Assembly (NCBI RefSeq): GCF_008086595.1
Contig: NZ_RXYA01000001.1
Location: 1 to 64,000, forward strand
DNA from: Acetobacterium paludosum
GTDB taxonomy: Bacteria; Bacillota; Clostridia; Eubacteriales; Eubacteriaceae
Direction of reading: 5' to 3'
Length of the DNA stretch: 64,000 nt
In this document: piece by piece, positions 37,767-46,074 of the stretch
Layout: each line of letters begins with the position of its first letter
How positions within the stretch are numbered: the stretch's first letter is position 1
Translations under genes and position numbers: made by a program
The notes under the pieces: model-generated
What the model was told of the DNA's origin: nothing
Database searches by the model: none
The model's input: the letters and a program-made list of their open reading frames with translations, nothing else

Positions 37767-38749
37767 TAGTATTTAAAAACAATTGTAAACGGCTCTGGGG
37801 AGAAAAAATGTATCTGGTGATCTCATTGATTTTGATGATTGCGGCCGTATCCGCCGCCATTCTGCTGACTACCCGAATCGAAACAAAGGGGAATATTGCG
37901 CTGGTGGTACCGGATCAGCAGGTACTGTCGGAGAGCGATTCAGCATTGCTGGCGAATCCCTATTTTAATGTGACGGTGCTGGAAAAAACTCCGGAAACTT
38001 CAACCTTGGTGCAAAGTCGCTATGATGCGGTCATTACGACTAACAGTGATGGTAATGATGAAATTACAACCATCAAAAACATGGCATTCAAAACCATGCT
38101 TGAATCGGCGCTGACTAATCCAGCCGGGTTTGTCCCGGATAACAGTCAGGTAAGGCAGACCGGTACCAATATTCTGGGTTTTATGATGATGTTTCTGCTG
38201 ATGCAGGGGGTGCTCTATGCCCGCTTTTTCGCCGAAGACAAGGAAAAACACTTGATCAAACGCATTGCCGTATCACCGATTCCGTTTATCCAATATATCC
38301 TGGGACATGGCGCTTTCATCTTTATCATTATTGCCGTGCCTAGTTTTCTGGTTGTGGGGGCAGCGGCTCTGATGGGGATCGATATTGGTTTTTCATTGCC
38401 GGTTTATGCCGGGCTCATCGGCGTTCTGGCATTGCTCGCCACGGCTTTTGCTTTATTTTTGAATTCCTTCTTTGATGTAGCGGATACCGCCAATATGCTG
38501 GGTTCCTCCATCATCGTACTGACCTCCATCCTGGCCGGCTCTTTTTGTTCCCTTTCAAAAGAGGCCACCCTGTTTGACAAATTGATTCACCTGCTGCCAC
38601 AAAAAGATTTCATCAATTTTATTGATGCGCTGGAAAAAGGCAGTCTCAGTCAGAGTACCCGGTATCAGTTGGTTTATGTAGTGGCTTTAGCCGTGCTTTT
38701 TCTGGCAATCGCCGTTGTCAACACCCGAAAAGATTATGTCTACCACTGA
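37760..38749 (+). CDS. ABC-2 type permease, second subunit
   Basis: 329 residues from the ATG at 37760, after AGAGG; it overlaps the upstream gene by seven bases. One N-terminal membrane segment, a roughly 100-residue extracytoplasmic part, then five membrane segments. It belongs to the YhgE/ABC-2 membrane group. With 36060 and 37011 it completes a heteromeric exporter. Confidence 0.87.
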   Translation: MLVVFKNNCKRLWGEKMYLVISLILMIAAVSAAILLTTRIETKGNIALVVPDQQVLSESDSALLANPYFNVTVLEKTPETSTLVQSRYDAVITTNSDGNDEITTIKNMAFKTMLESALTNPAGFVPDNSQVRQTGTNILGFMMMFLLMQGVLYARFFAEDKEKHLIKRIAVSPIPFIQYILGHGAFIFIIIAVPSFLVVGAAALMGIDIGFSLPVYAGLIGVLALLATAFALFLNSFFDVADTANMLGSSIIVLTSILAGSFCSLSKEATLFDKLIHLLPQKDFINFIDALEKGSLSQSTRYQLVYVVALAVLFLAIAVVNTRKDYVYH

Positions 38750-38777
38750 TCAGCAGCCTTGACGGAAGGCGGGATAA

Positions 38778-38853
38778 AAAGTAAAATGATAGAAAATTGA
38801 CAAACTTTTTGCAAAGTGCACGGTACTTTCGTCATTAGCAAAGTAAAATGATA
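38778..38853 (+). promoter_or_regulatory. Repeated AAAGTAAAATGATA motif upstream of the LuxR-type gene
   Basis: The 14-mer AAAGTAAAATGATA occurs at 38778-38791 and 38840-38853. Between them is TTGACA (38797-38802) and an imperfect palindrome AAAGTGCACGGTACTTT. The arrangement fits an operator region of the regulator that follows or of another activator. Confidence 0.45.
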
Positions 38854-38871
38854 CTATGGAGGTGAAATGCA

Positions 38872-41460
38872 TTGGATTATACTCAGCCGTTTATTTCAGT
38901 CAAACATAAAATGCCGGCACCAAGAAAACATTATATTATCAGAGATCATCTTTTTGGGCAACTGGAACACCTGGCGGATTATAAGGTGACCATTGTCAAA
39001 GCCGGAGCCGGTTGCGGGAAAACAACCCTGCTGTCAAGCTTTGCCATTGAACGGGGAATCAAAAAAATGAAATGGATCACTTTAGATGAACATGCAGACC
39101 AGGCCTTCGTTTTCTGGAATTACCTGGTCAATTCCCTCAGTGAATTGATGGATGAACAGACGGACTGTCAGAATCTCCTTGATAGCAATATGCAGAAGGA
39201 GATTCTCTTTCAGATGATCTCATACTTTCTGAGTCGACTGAATACCGAAGAAGAAATTGTTCTGGTGCTGGACGAGTTTCAAATCGTGTCGGATGCCTTT
39301 CTGGTATCCACCATCGATTATTTTATCGAAAATATGCCGGAGCAGCTCCACCTGGTGCTGCTGACCCGGGAAATGCCGCCTATTTATCTCGGCCAGCTGG
39401 CCATTGAAAACAGGCTGTTGCTTATCGAAGAGGATGACATTCGTCTGACCGAAAAAGAAAGCCGGGATTTTCTGGTAGAAACGCTGAAGCTCAAAAAAGA
39501 TGAAAATGAGATTTCCGCGATGATCCAGCTGTCCGAAGGGTGGATCGGCGGTCTCCAGTTGTTGGCAATTTCCGAAAAACATGGTAATCTTTCCTCCATG
39601 GGGAGCATGAAACTATCTGACCGGGTTTTAAATGATTATATAACCAAAGAGATTTTTGGATATTTGTCTGAGGATGAACAGCAGTTTTTGGTTAAAACAG
39701 CCATTCTCCGTTATTTCAATGGAGACATCTGTGAACATTACCTGCCCCAAACCCCTTTTATTCCAATGATGGAAGCCATTCTTCAGAAAAATCTCTTTGT
39801 TATCAATATTGACGAAGAAGCCGGGATTTACCGTTATCACGCAATCATGGCGGAATACCTGAAGAGTCTGTTTGAAAAACAGGATGACATCCAAAAGAAG
39901 GAGCTTCATGAGCAGGCAGCAAACATTTATAATCAGCTGGGTGATTATGAAGAATGTCTCTATCATCTATTTGAAATCAAAGCCTATGAAAAAATCATGG
40001 CGCTGATTTTGAAAATGCCCCAGACGGCCCTGACCTTTTCCTATCTCATGAAGGTACCGATGGAGGAAATTGGGAAAAATCCGGATTTTGCCTATCAGTA
40101 TTTTTTCTATTATTATGCCAGTGTGGATGAAGAGGCCTGCAAAGAAATTTACGCTTTTATTAAAACAAATCTGAAAACCGAGAAGTCCTTTGAGGCCTTC
40201 CGGCGATCCAATCTATTTTTCAACAGTGAATGGGATTTCCGGTCCTCTGAAATCCTGTCGCTGGAAGAAATTAGAAATCTGCCGCTTAATCCCATTACGA
40301 TCGCTTTTCTGTTGATTAAGGAAGCCTATTTTCTCTATGCTAACTCCCAGTTTCATCAGGCCATTGAGTATCTGGAGGTTGCCGAAGAGGTCTATAAAAA
40401 AACCGGCAATGTCTATATCGGTTTTTTTGTTTTGACTGAAAAGGCTCAGATCTATGAAGATCTGGGTGAGCTGAACCGGTGTCTGGCGATTTACGAAGAA
40501 ATTGAAAAAATGGTATCCCAGGTAAAAGCCCTGAGCTGTTCCTATTTTATCGGAATTGCCGGGGTTTATATCCGCCGGCTGGCCCTGGAACAGGCCTTTG
40601 AAATGCTGGAAAATACTCAGATAATGATGGAAACTCAGTCAAGCAGTATCTTTCAGGCTTATCAGTATACCCTGGCTGAATACTATTATGTTACCGGCAA
40701 AGATGATAAAACCGAAAGTCTCCTGATGGCGGTCATGGGCCAGGAAGCCTTTGAAAACAGTTATTTTTCGGCGCGGTTATTGCGCTATCCCATCTATCGG
40801 GGTCAGCACCATGAATTGGCCCAAAAGTTTGCCAGAATCTATGAAACATCCGAGGATTTCGTCGATAATATGGACTGTGAGCTGCTTTACAGCAGCATCC
40901 AGTTTGAACTGGGAAATAAAGAATTGGCTTTTCAGCTGGTTGAAAATCTTATTGCCAATGCCCGGAAAAGCCAGAATAAGCTGAAAATTGTGGAGGGGGA
41001 TCTCCTGAAGCTTCGGATGCTGGCTGAAACCAATGGTGATCAGCGGGTCATCCGAAATCTCTTCATTGAGGCAGTTACTTATGCTGTTGAAAATGGCATT
41101 GCTCAGCCATTCTGGTTTGAACGAAAATTAGTGGCGGAGGTTTTTAATGCGTTCAAAATGGATTTTAAAAAAGAACTGACAACGGAATCCATAAACTTTA
41201 TCAGCCGGGTTCTGTCAGCCGATCCCCAAAAGGGTCTTCCGGAAGAAAAGAAATGTTCAGTAAAAAAGCAGATCGACATATTGACCGAACGGGAAAAAGA
41301 AGTGCTGGATGAACTGGCAGAGGGCAGCACCAATCTGCAGATTGCCGAAAAACTCTGTGTATCACTGGCCACAATTAAAACCCATATCAATAATATCTAC
41401 GGAAAACTGGAGGTCAACAACCGGGTGGCAGCGGTGAATAAATTGAAGAACGAAACATAA
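38872..41460 (+). CDS. MalT-like LuxR-family transcriptional activator
   Basis: 862 residues from TTG at 38872, eight bases after GGAGGTG. STAND-type ATPase: Walker A KAGAGCGKTT near 42-51 and Walker B LVLDEFQ. A long tetratricopeptide-like helical region (about 330-780) follows, then a C-terminal LuxR helix-turn-helix (LTEREKEVLDELAEG..NLQIAEKLCVSLATIKTH). Such proteins are ATP-dependent activators switched by a small ligand. The last 42 bp of this gene are also found at 49244 as part of a duplicated block. It sits downstream of the ABC exporter, a plausible target. Confidence 0.9.
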   Translation: MDYTQPFISVKHKMPAPRKHYIIRDHLFGQLEHLADYKVTIVKAGAGCGKTTLLSSFAIERGIKKMKWITLDEHADQAFVFWNYLVNSLSELMDEQTDCQNLLDSNMQKEILFQMISYFLSRLNTEEEIVLVLDEFQIVSDAFLVSTIDYFIENMPEQLHLVLLTREMPPIYLGQLAIENRLLLIEEDDIRLTEKESRDFLVETLKLKKDENEISAMIQLSEGWIGGLQLLAISEKHGNLSSMGSMKLSDRVLNDYITKEIFGYLSEDEQQFLVKTAILRYFNGDICEHYLPQTPFIPMMEAILQKNLFVINIDEEAGIYRYHAIMAEYLKSLFEKQDDIQKKELHEQAANIYNQLGDYEECLYHLFEIKAYEKIMALILKMPQTALTFSYLMKVPMEEIGKNPDFAYQYFFYYYASVDEEACKEIYAFIKTNLKTEKSFEAFRRSNLFFNSEWDFRSSEILSLEEIRNLPLNPITIAFLLIKEAYFLYANSQFHQAIEYLEVAEEVYKKTGNVYIGFFVLTEKAQIYEDLGELNRCLAIYEEIEKMVSQVKALSCSYFIGIAGVYIRRLALEQAFEMLENTQIMMETQSSSIFQAYQYTLAEYYYVTGKDDKTESLLMAVMGQEAFENSYFSARLLRYPIYRGQHHELAQKFARIYETSEDFVDNMDCELLYSSIQFELGNKELAFQLVENLIANARKSQNKLKIVEGDLLKLRMLAETNGDQRVIRNLFIEAVTYAVENGIAQPFWFERKLVAEVFNAFKMDFKKELTTESINFISRVLSADPQKGLPEEKKCSVKKQIDILTEREKEVLDELAEGSTNLQIAEKLCVSLATIKTHINNIYGKLEVNNRVAAVNKLKNET

Positions 41461-41909
41461 GGTCTCCCGGATGCCTTATGCTGCTGACATCATGGTTGAT
41501 CAGTCAGCAGGAAGCCGGAAAAAACTTGGCGAACAGATAAAGACCATCGGCACCGGCAGTGACTGCGTGTTCGATGCCGGCCGGCATCATAGAGATTATG
41601 CCGGTTTCATACTCAATACGGGTTCCGGCGTTGATGCATGTTCCAGAACCGCCGACTACTTCATGTGTTTCCAGCTGTTTTTCGTGAATATGATTCTTGA
41701 TGCTTTTATTCGGAGCAATCCGGACAAGATCATAGCTGAACTGCCCGTCCGTATCCTGAGCGGTGACAAGGTGCTTCAATTCAACTCCTTCAAATTTGGG
41801 ATGTTTTGTCCAGGGAATGTCGCCAAATTCTCTTTTACAGTTGGGAATCACAAATTGACCATTGTCAAATTTTGCGAAAGTTTCTGATTTGCTTATGATA
41901 ATACCTCTT
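41419..41909. repeat. 491-bp direct repeat, copy 1
   Basis: Runs from the last 42 bp of the LuxR-type gene through the cupin gene to just beyond its start. It matches 49244-49734 over the same length with no indels and about 27 differences by eye (near 94-95% identity), in the same orientation. Confidence 0.92.
41504..41896 (-). CDS. Cupin-domain protein, copy 1 (start codon changed to ATA)
   Basis: About 130 residues of a single-domain cupin: motif 1 region NKSIKNHIHEKQLETHEVV and motif 2 region PAGIEHAV. It is nearly identical to the copy at 49329. In that copy the start is ATG behind GAGGTATTATA; here the same position reads ATA. Upstream in frame there is only ATT or a TTG at 41947 without a ribosome site. 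It is therefore either started inefficiently at ATT/ATA or silent. Cupins bind metals or small ligands; the substrate is unknown. Confidence 0.7.
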   Translation of the reverse strand: MSKSETFAKFDNGQFVIPNCKREFGDIPWTKHPKFEGVELKHLVTAQDTDGQFSYDLVRIAPNKSIKNHIHEKQLETHEVVGGSGTCINAGTRIEYETGIISMMPAGIEHAVTAGADGLYLFAKFFPASC

Positions 41910-41982
41910 TCTTCTTGAAGATTTTGTTTCTGAAAGAAATATATCAAATTAAGAGCTCAACGGATTGTAAAAAATTGCTCTT

Positions 41983-42723
41983 TCATTTGAGTGATTCCAG
42001 TGAGTCGATGTATTCAGATGGTGTGATCCCCACTATTTTTTTGAAATATTTAATGAAGTGACTTTGGTCATAAAACCCCATCGCCAGTGCCGTTTCGGTT
42101 AAACCTGCCCCATTTTGGAGTAGGTGCTGGGATTTCCTAATACGGTTTTGGATTTGGAAGCGGTGAGGCGACAGGCCAATGTTCTTCTTGAATTTCCGGA
42201 CTAGATAATATTTGCTGACAAATATTTTTTCAGACAGACTATCCAATGTTATATTGGTTTCCGGCTGTGATTCGATGAATGCTTTGGTTTCAGAAATCAT
42301 ATCGTCATGGGAAAAATCTTCATTTCCATAGAGGTTGTATACTATTTCCAGGGCATCCGTAAACGCTTCCGTCTGAGCGGCAGAGAGAATGCCGTCGCAG
42401 ATCAGTCGGTCGGCAAGATCCGTCAGGATGGCCTTTCCCTGGATCAGCTTGCAGTCATTCAGAAATGCGGTTCTGATGCATAGGGTTATTATTGAATATG
42501 TTTTTGCGCATGGCGTGATTGAATGCACCATATAGGGAGGAATGATGAATAAGTCATCAACAGCGCATTCGTATTTTTTGCCCTGCCGCTCTAAGTGGAT
42601 GCTTCCATCGAGGATTAATCCCACCGCGTAGACAGAAACATGATTATGTTTTTCATAGGCGATTAGTGAATTTTCTGAAAAAGCAAATTCAATTTTATGC
42701 TGATCCGATTTGTAATATTTCAT
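41983..42723 (-). CDS. AraC-family transcriptional regulator
   Basis: 246 residues. N-terminal cupin-like ligand domain (DDLFIIPPYMVHSI) and C-terminal double helix-turn-helix (LSEKIFVSKYYLVRKFKKNIGLSPHRF and FYDQSHFIKYFKKIVGITPSEY). It reads in the same direction as the cupin copy 1 gene, about 90 nt upstream of it, so that gene may be a target. It is divergent from the two-component system at 42942, from which it is separated by 218 bp. Confidence 0.9.
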   Translation of the reverse strand: MKYYKSDQHKIEFAFSENSLIAYEKHNHVSVYAVGLILDGSIHLERQGKKYECAVDDLFIIPPYMVHSITPCAKTYSIITLCIRTAFLNDCKLIQGKAILTDLADRLICDGILSAAQTEAFTDALEIVYNLYGNEDFSHDDMISETKAFIESQPETNITLDSLSEKIFVSKYYLVRKFKKNIGLSPHRFQIQNRIRKSQHLLQNGAGLTETALAMGFYDQSHFIKYFKKIVGITPSEYIDSLESLK

Positions 42724-42941
42724 TTGAACACCCGTTACTATTGAATATTTTTTAATTTGAATTATTATATCACCAATTTGTTGAATGGCATTAAAAAATC
42801 TGTTTTTGCACGCGAGAAAACAGTCCTTCTTGTGTTAAATGGATGCATTTATACTGGAATAATGATATGATTATTTAAAAGAGCTAAGGATAAAGCCAGA
42901 GGCTGAGTTTTGTCGATTCAGACAGGCGGATTGGAGTAACT

Positions 42942-43661
42942 GTGAACTGGGATTGTTTGATCGTTGATGATGAGGTCGAGCTGGCAAAAGCGACCTGTGA
43001 ATATTTTGAAATGTTCGGAGTAACGGCTGCTTATGTCACCGATTATAATGACTGTTTGAGCTTTGTTAAGACGAATGGGGTCAAACTGATTTTGCTGGAT
43101 ATCAATCTTGGCAATGACAGCGGATTTGAATTGTGTAGGGAACTCCGGACAAAAACGGATGTGCCCATCCTCTTTATCAGCGCCCGGCAGAGCGATGACG
43201 ATGTGCTCATTGCCTTAAACATCGGCGGGGATGATTACATCAAAAAACCCTATTCCCTCAGCGTGCTGCTGGCCAAGGTGAAGGTGATCATCAAACGGTA
43301 TGATGCGCTAGCTTTAAAAGGTGGAGTCAGTGATGATGGGGTTTCTCAATTGAAAGATGAAAACTGCTGCAAAAACCTGAGAATCGATGGCGATGCCATG
43401 AAGGTTTACGTCGATGAAAAAGATGCGGGTTTTAAAACAAAGGAATTCAAGCTGTTTCAATACCTTTATGAAAATAAGAACCGGGTGATTTCCAAAGACG
43501 AGTTGTTTGCCAATATCTGGGGCGACGCCTTTTTCAGCGACGGGACCCTGAATGTCCATATCCGGAAAATCCGCGAAAAAATAGAAGAGAATCCCAACAA
43601 ACCCAAATACATTAAAACGATCTGGGGAACCGGGTATATGTTTGAGACCTCGGAAGACTAA
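42942..43661 (+). CDS. OmpR-family response regulator
   Basis: 239 residues from GTG at 42942, with GGAG six bases upstream. Receiver domain with acidic pocket DDE, phospho-acceptor Asp in LILLDINLG and the conserved Lys in YIKKPYS. C-terminal winged helix (FKTKEFKLFQYL..., IWGTGYMFE). The kinase gene follows at 43705 and an ABC transporter operon at 45314. The repeat array at 45178-45216 is a candidate binding site. Confidence 0.93.
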   Translation: MNWDCLIVDDEVELAKATCEYFEMFGVTAAYVTDYNDCLSFVKTNGVKLILLDINLGNDSGFELCRELRTKTDVPILFISARQSDDDVLIALNIGGDDYIKKPYSLSVLLAKVKVIIKRYDALALKGGVSDDGVSQLKDENCCKNLRIDGDAMKVYVDEKDAGFKTKEFKLFQYLYENKNRVISKDELFANIWGDAFFSDGTLNVHIRKIREKIEENPNKPKYIKTIWGTGYMFETSED

Positions 43662-43704
43662 AACTCATCGGTTGAAAACAGGATTCTGCAATTGAGGATA
43701 ATTC

Positions 43705-45015
43705 ATGAAAATAAAAAGACTCATCATCATCTTTACATTACTGCTCGTTGCCAGCTATACGGTGTTGTTTTACTATATTAATGCCACCCATATCAATTCT
43801 GTGGATGTCACACAGATTAACCGCGTTGTCAAAACCATCGAAAAAGATTGGGCAAACGGCGATACCGAAAAAACAGGTGCGAATGGCGGCATGGCTTACC
43901 AGATCACGCTTGTCACGGACGAAAACTATCAGTCACTGCTGTTTGAAGGCATCAGGAATCGTCATACCATCATGGATTTGACTTCTGTTTCGGCGGATGG
44001 GCAGGCGGAAGTGCTGGGCAAGGTCATCTTTCTGACGGATGGCAGTGAAGAAGAAATGATGAAAAATAATCTGCTGACCATGATTACGGTTGTCTTTCTG
44101 ATGGTGCTGATCATGGTTGATGTGGTTTTGGGGATGGTACATTTCTCTATTCTCAGGCCATTCGGGATCATGAAACAGTTTGCCCAAAAAATTGCCGACG
44201 GTGATTTGGAGTTCAGGCTGCCCATGGATCGGGGCAATTATTTTGGCGCATTTACCGAGAGTTTTGATCTCATGCGGGAGGAACTCAGAAAAGCCCGGCA
44301 GGGCGAGTACGAAGCCAACATCAGCAAGAAAGAGCTGGTGGCTGAACTGTCCCATGATATCAAGACACCGGTGGCTACCATCAAAGCCATCTGTGAATTG
44401 CTGAAGGTGAAGCTTGGCGGTGTGAAATTTGATGCTCAGGCGGGGGAGGCAGCGGAAACGACCATCGCCGAAAGCATGGAAAAAATCGCGGTGATCCATT
44501 CCAAAGCCGACGTCATTGATGCCCTGATCAGCAATCTGTTTCACGCCACCCTGGAAGAACTGGAAATGCTCAAGGTCAATGTGAGCGAACAGCCCAGCAC
44601 CGTGATCATTCAGATGTTTAAGGAGATGGACAATTTCGGGAAAATCCGCTTCAAAAATGACTTGGCCGAGTGCCTGATCAGCTGTGATCCGCTGCGGCTG
44701 GGCCAGGTGATCGACAATATCATCAGCAATTCCGACAAGTATGCGGGAACCGATATTGATATCTGGTTTGATCTGGATCAGACTGAAAAATATCTAAAAG
44801 TAAAGATCAGAGATGATGGTGACGGCGTGAATCCCGACGAATGGCCGCTGGTGTGTGAAAAGTTTTTTCGGGGTTCCGGCGAGGCGGTTCAGAACACACC
44901 GGGCTCCGGGCTGGGGCTCTACCTGGCCAGACAGTTTATGGAAGGCATGGGCGGAAGCATCCGCTGTTACAATGAGGGTGGGTTCGTCGTGGAACTGCGC
45001 ATCAAAGTGGTCTAA
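43705..45015 (+). CDS. Sensor histidine kinase
   Basis: 436 residues. Membrane segments at about 6-26 and 128-150 flank an extracytoplasmic sensor of about 100 residues. A HAMP linker follows, then the dimerisation helix with His217 in ELSHDIKTPVATI, and the ATPase domain with N box DNIISNSDKYAG, DDGDGV and GSGLGLYLAR. Partner of the preceding regulator. The sensor shows no recognisable family, so the signal is unknown; peptide or cell-envelope stress is likely from the adjacent ABC transporter. Confidence 0.92.
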   Translation: MKIKRLIIIFTLLLVASYTVLFYYINATHINSVDVTQINRVVKTIEKDWANGDTEKTGANGGMAYQITLVTDENYQSLLFEGIRNRHTIMDLTSVSADGQAEVLGKVIFLTDGSEEEMMKNNLLTMITVVFLMVLIMVDVVLGMVHFSILRPFGIMKQFAQKIADGDLEFRLPMDRGNYFGAFTESFDLMREELRKARQGEYEANISKKELVAELSHDIKTPVATIKAICELLKVKLGGVKFDAQAGEAAETTIAESMEKIAVIHSKADVIDALISNLFHATLEELEMLKVNVSEQPSTVIIQMFKEMDNFGKIRFKNDLAECLISCDPLRLGQVIDNIISNSDKYAGTDIDIWFDLDQTEKYLKVKIRDDGDGVNPDEWPLVCEKFFRGSGEAVQNTPGSGLGLYLARQFMEGMGGSIRCYNEGGFVVELRIKVV

Positions 45016-45040
45016 AGCCGAACTGCCGTGAGCTTTACAA

Positions 45041-45129
45041 CCAGTTTCGCACGAACCAATTTCTACACTGTACGGCGGACAGTTCTCCGAACTGTTCGCC
45101 TACACGTTACAAAATTGGTTGTGGAAACT
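45041..45129. repeat. Long imperfect inverted repeat between kinase and ABC genes
   Basis: Outer arms CAGTTTC...AACCAATTT and AAATTGGTT...GAAACTG enclose an inner stem GGCGGACAGTTC / GAACTGTTCGCC. It has no T-run, so it is not a classical terminator. It could be a REP-like element or a regulatory RNA structure. Confidence 0.55.
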
Positions 45130-45177
45130 GATCGTAAAGCAATAATTGCTGGTTGCGTATGATGCAATTAAGAAATA

Positions 45178-45233
45178 GATAAGAATTTGATAAGGGTTGG
45201 AAAAAGATCCGTTAAGAAAGTGTGCGCTATAAT
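45178..45233 (+). promoter_or_regulatory. Putative response-regulator array and promoter of the ABC operon
   Basis: GATAAG at 45178 and 45189 and GTTAAG at 45211 are spaced 11 and 22 nt, that is, on one face of the helix. TATAAT (45228-45233) follows 11 nt after the last repeat, and there is no good -35. This is the layout expected for activation by an OmpR-family regulator such as the one at 42942. Confidence 0.6.
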
Positions 45234-45313
45234 AGGACCATGGAAAGCAAAAGCTGGCCATGGTCTTTTATCATCGTGATAATGATCAACTCAGTTAAAC
45301 GGGAGGAAATACA

Positions 45314-46072
45314 ATGGAGAACACCATTCTGAAGGCAGAAATGCTCAGTAAAACTTATTCAAACGGCAGCATCATGCAGCATGTTTTAAAAAATCTCAAT
45401 ATCGATATCAAAGCAGGGGACTTCACCGTCATCATGGGGAGCTCGGGTTCGGGTAAATCCACGCTGCTTTATGCCCTGTCCGGGATGGACAAGCCCACCT
45501 TGGGAAAGATCGATTTCAAAGGCGAAGAGATTTCAAAATATTCCAACGATCGGCTGGCGGTATTCCGAAGAAAGCATTGCGGATTTGTGTTTCAGCAGAT
45601 TTATCTCAATGAAACCATGAGTGTGTTGGATAATATCATCATCTCTGGTCTTCTGGTGAGCCGGGATAAAAAGGCCATTGCGGCACGGGCCAAAGAACTG
45701 CTGCATCAGGTGGGCATGACCGAGGTCTGTTATCAAAAATATCCTTCCCAGCTTTCAGGCGGGGAAGCCCAGCGGGTGGCCATCGTCAGAGCGCTGATCA
45801 ATGCGCCGGAAATCGTCTTTGCGGATGAACCCACCGGGGCCCTCAATTCGACCAATGCCATCAATGTGCTGGATGTGATGACTGAGGTCAATGCCTCGGG
45901 CCAGAGCATCATCATGGTGACGCATGACATCAAAACCGCCAGACGGGCCAACCGCATCCTGTATCTGAAAGATGGGGTCATCATCGATGAGCTCAAGCTG
46001 GGAAGCTATGTCAAGGATGATCCCAAACGGCATAAAATCCTTCGGGAATTCCTGGAAAGAATGGGATGGTAG
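45314..46072 (+). CDS. ABC transporter ATP-binding protein (MacB/LolD/BceA type)
   Basis: 252 residues. Walker A GSSGSGKST near 38-46, signature LSGGEAQR, Walker B IVFADEPTGALNS, the motif group of mechanotransmission ABC ATPases. GGGAGG precedes the ATG. The end overlaps the permease gene region. With the permease it forms an antimicrobial-peptide or lipoprotein-type transporter, probably controlled by the two-component system upstream. Confidence 0.93.
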   Translation: MENTILKAEMLSKTYSNGSIMQHVLKNLNIDIKAGDFTVIMGSSGSGKSTLLYALSGMDKPTLGKIDFKGEEISKYSNDRLAVFRRKHCGFVFQQIYLNETMSVLDNIIISGLLVSRDKKAIAARAKELLHQVGMTEVCYQKYPSQLSGGEAQRVAIVRALINAPEIVFADEPTGALNSTNAINVLDVMTEVNASGQSIIMVTHDIKTARRANRILYLKDGVIIDELKLGSYVKDDPKRHKILREFLERMGW

Positions 46073-46074
46073 TC

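Noticed and set aside
43933-44544. Minus-strand open frame of 203 codons
   Set aside because: Antisense to the histidine kinase; no ribosome site or family match.
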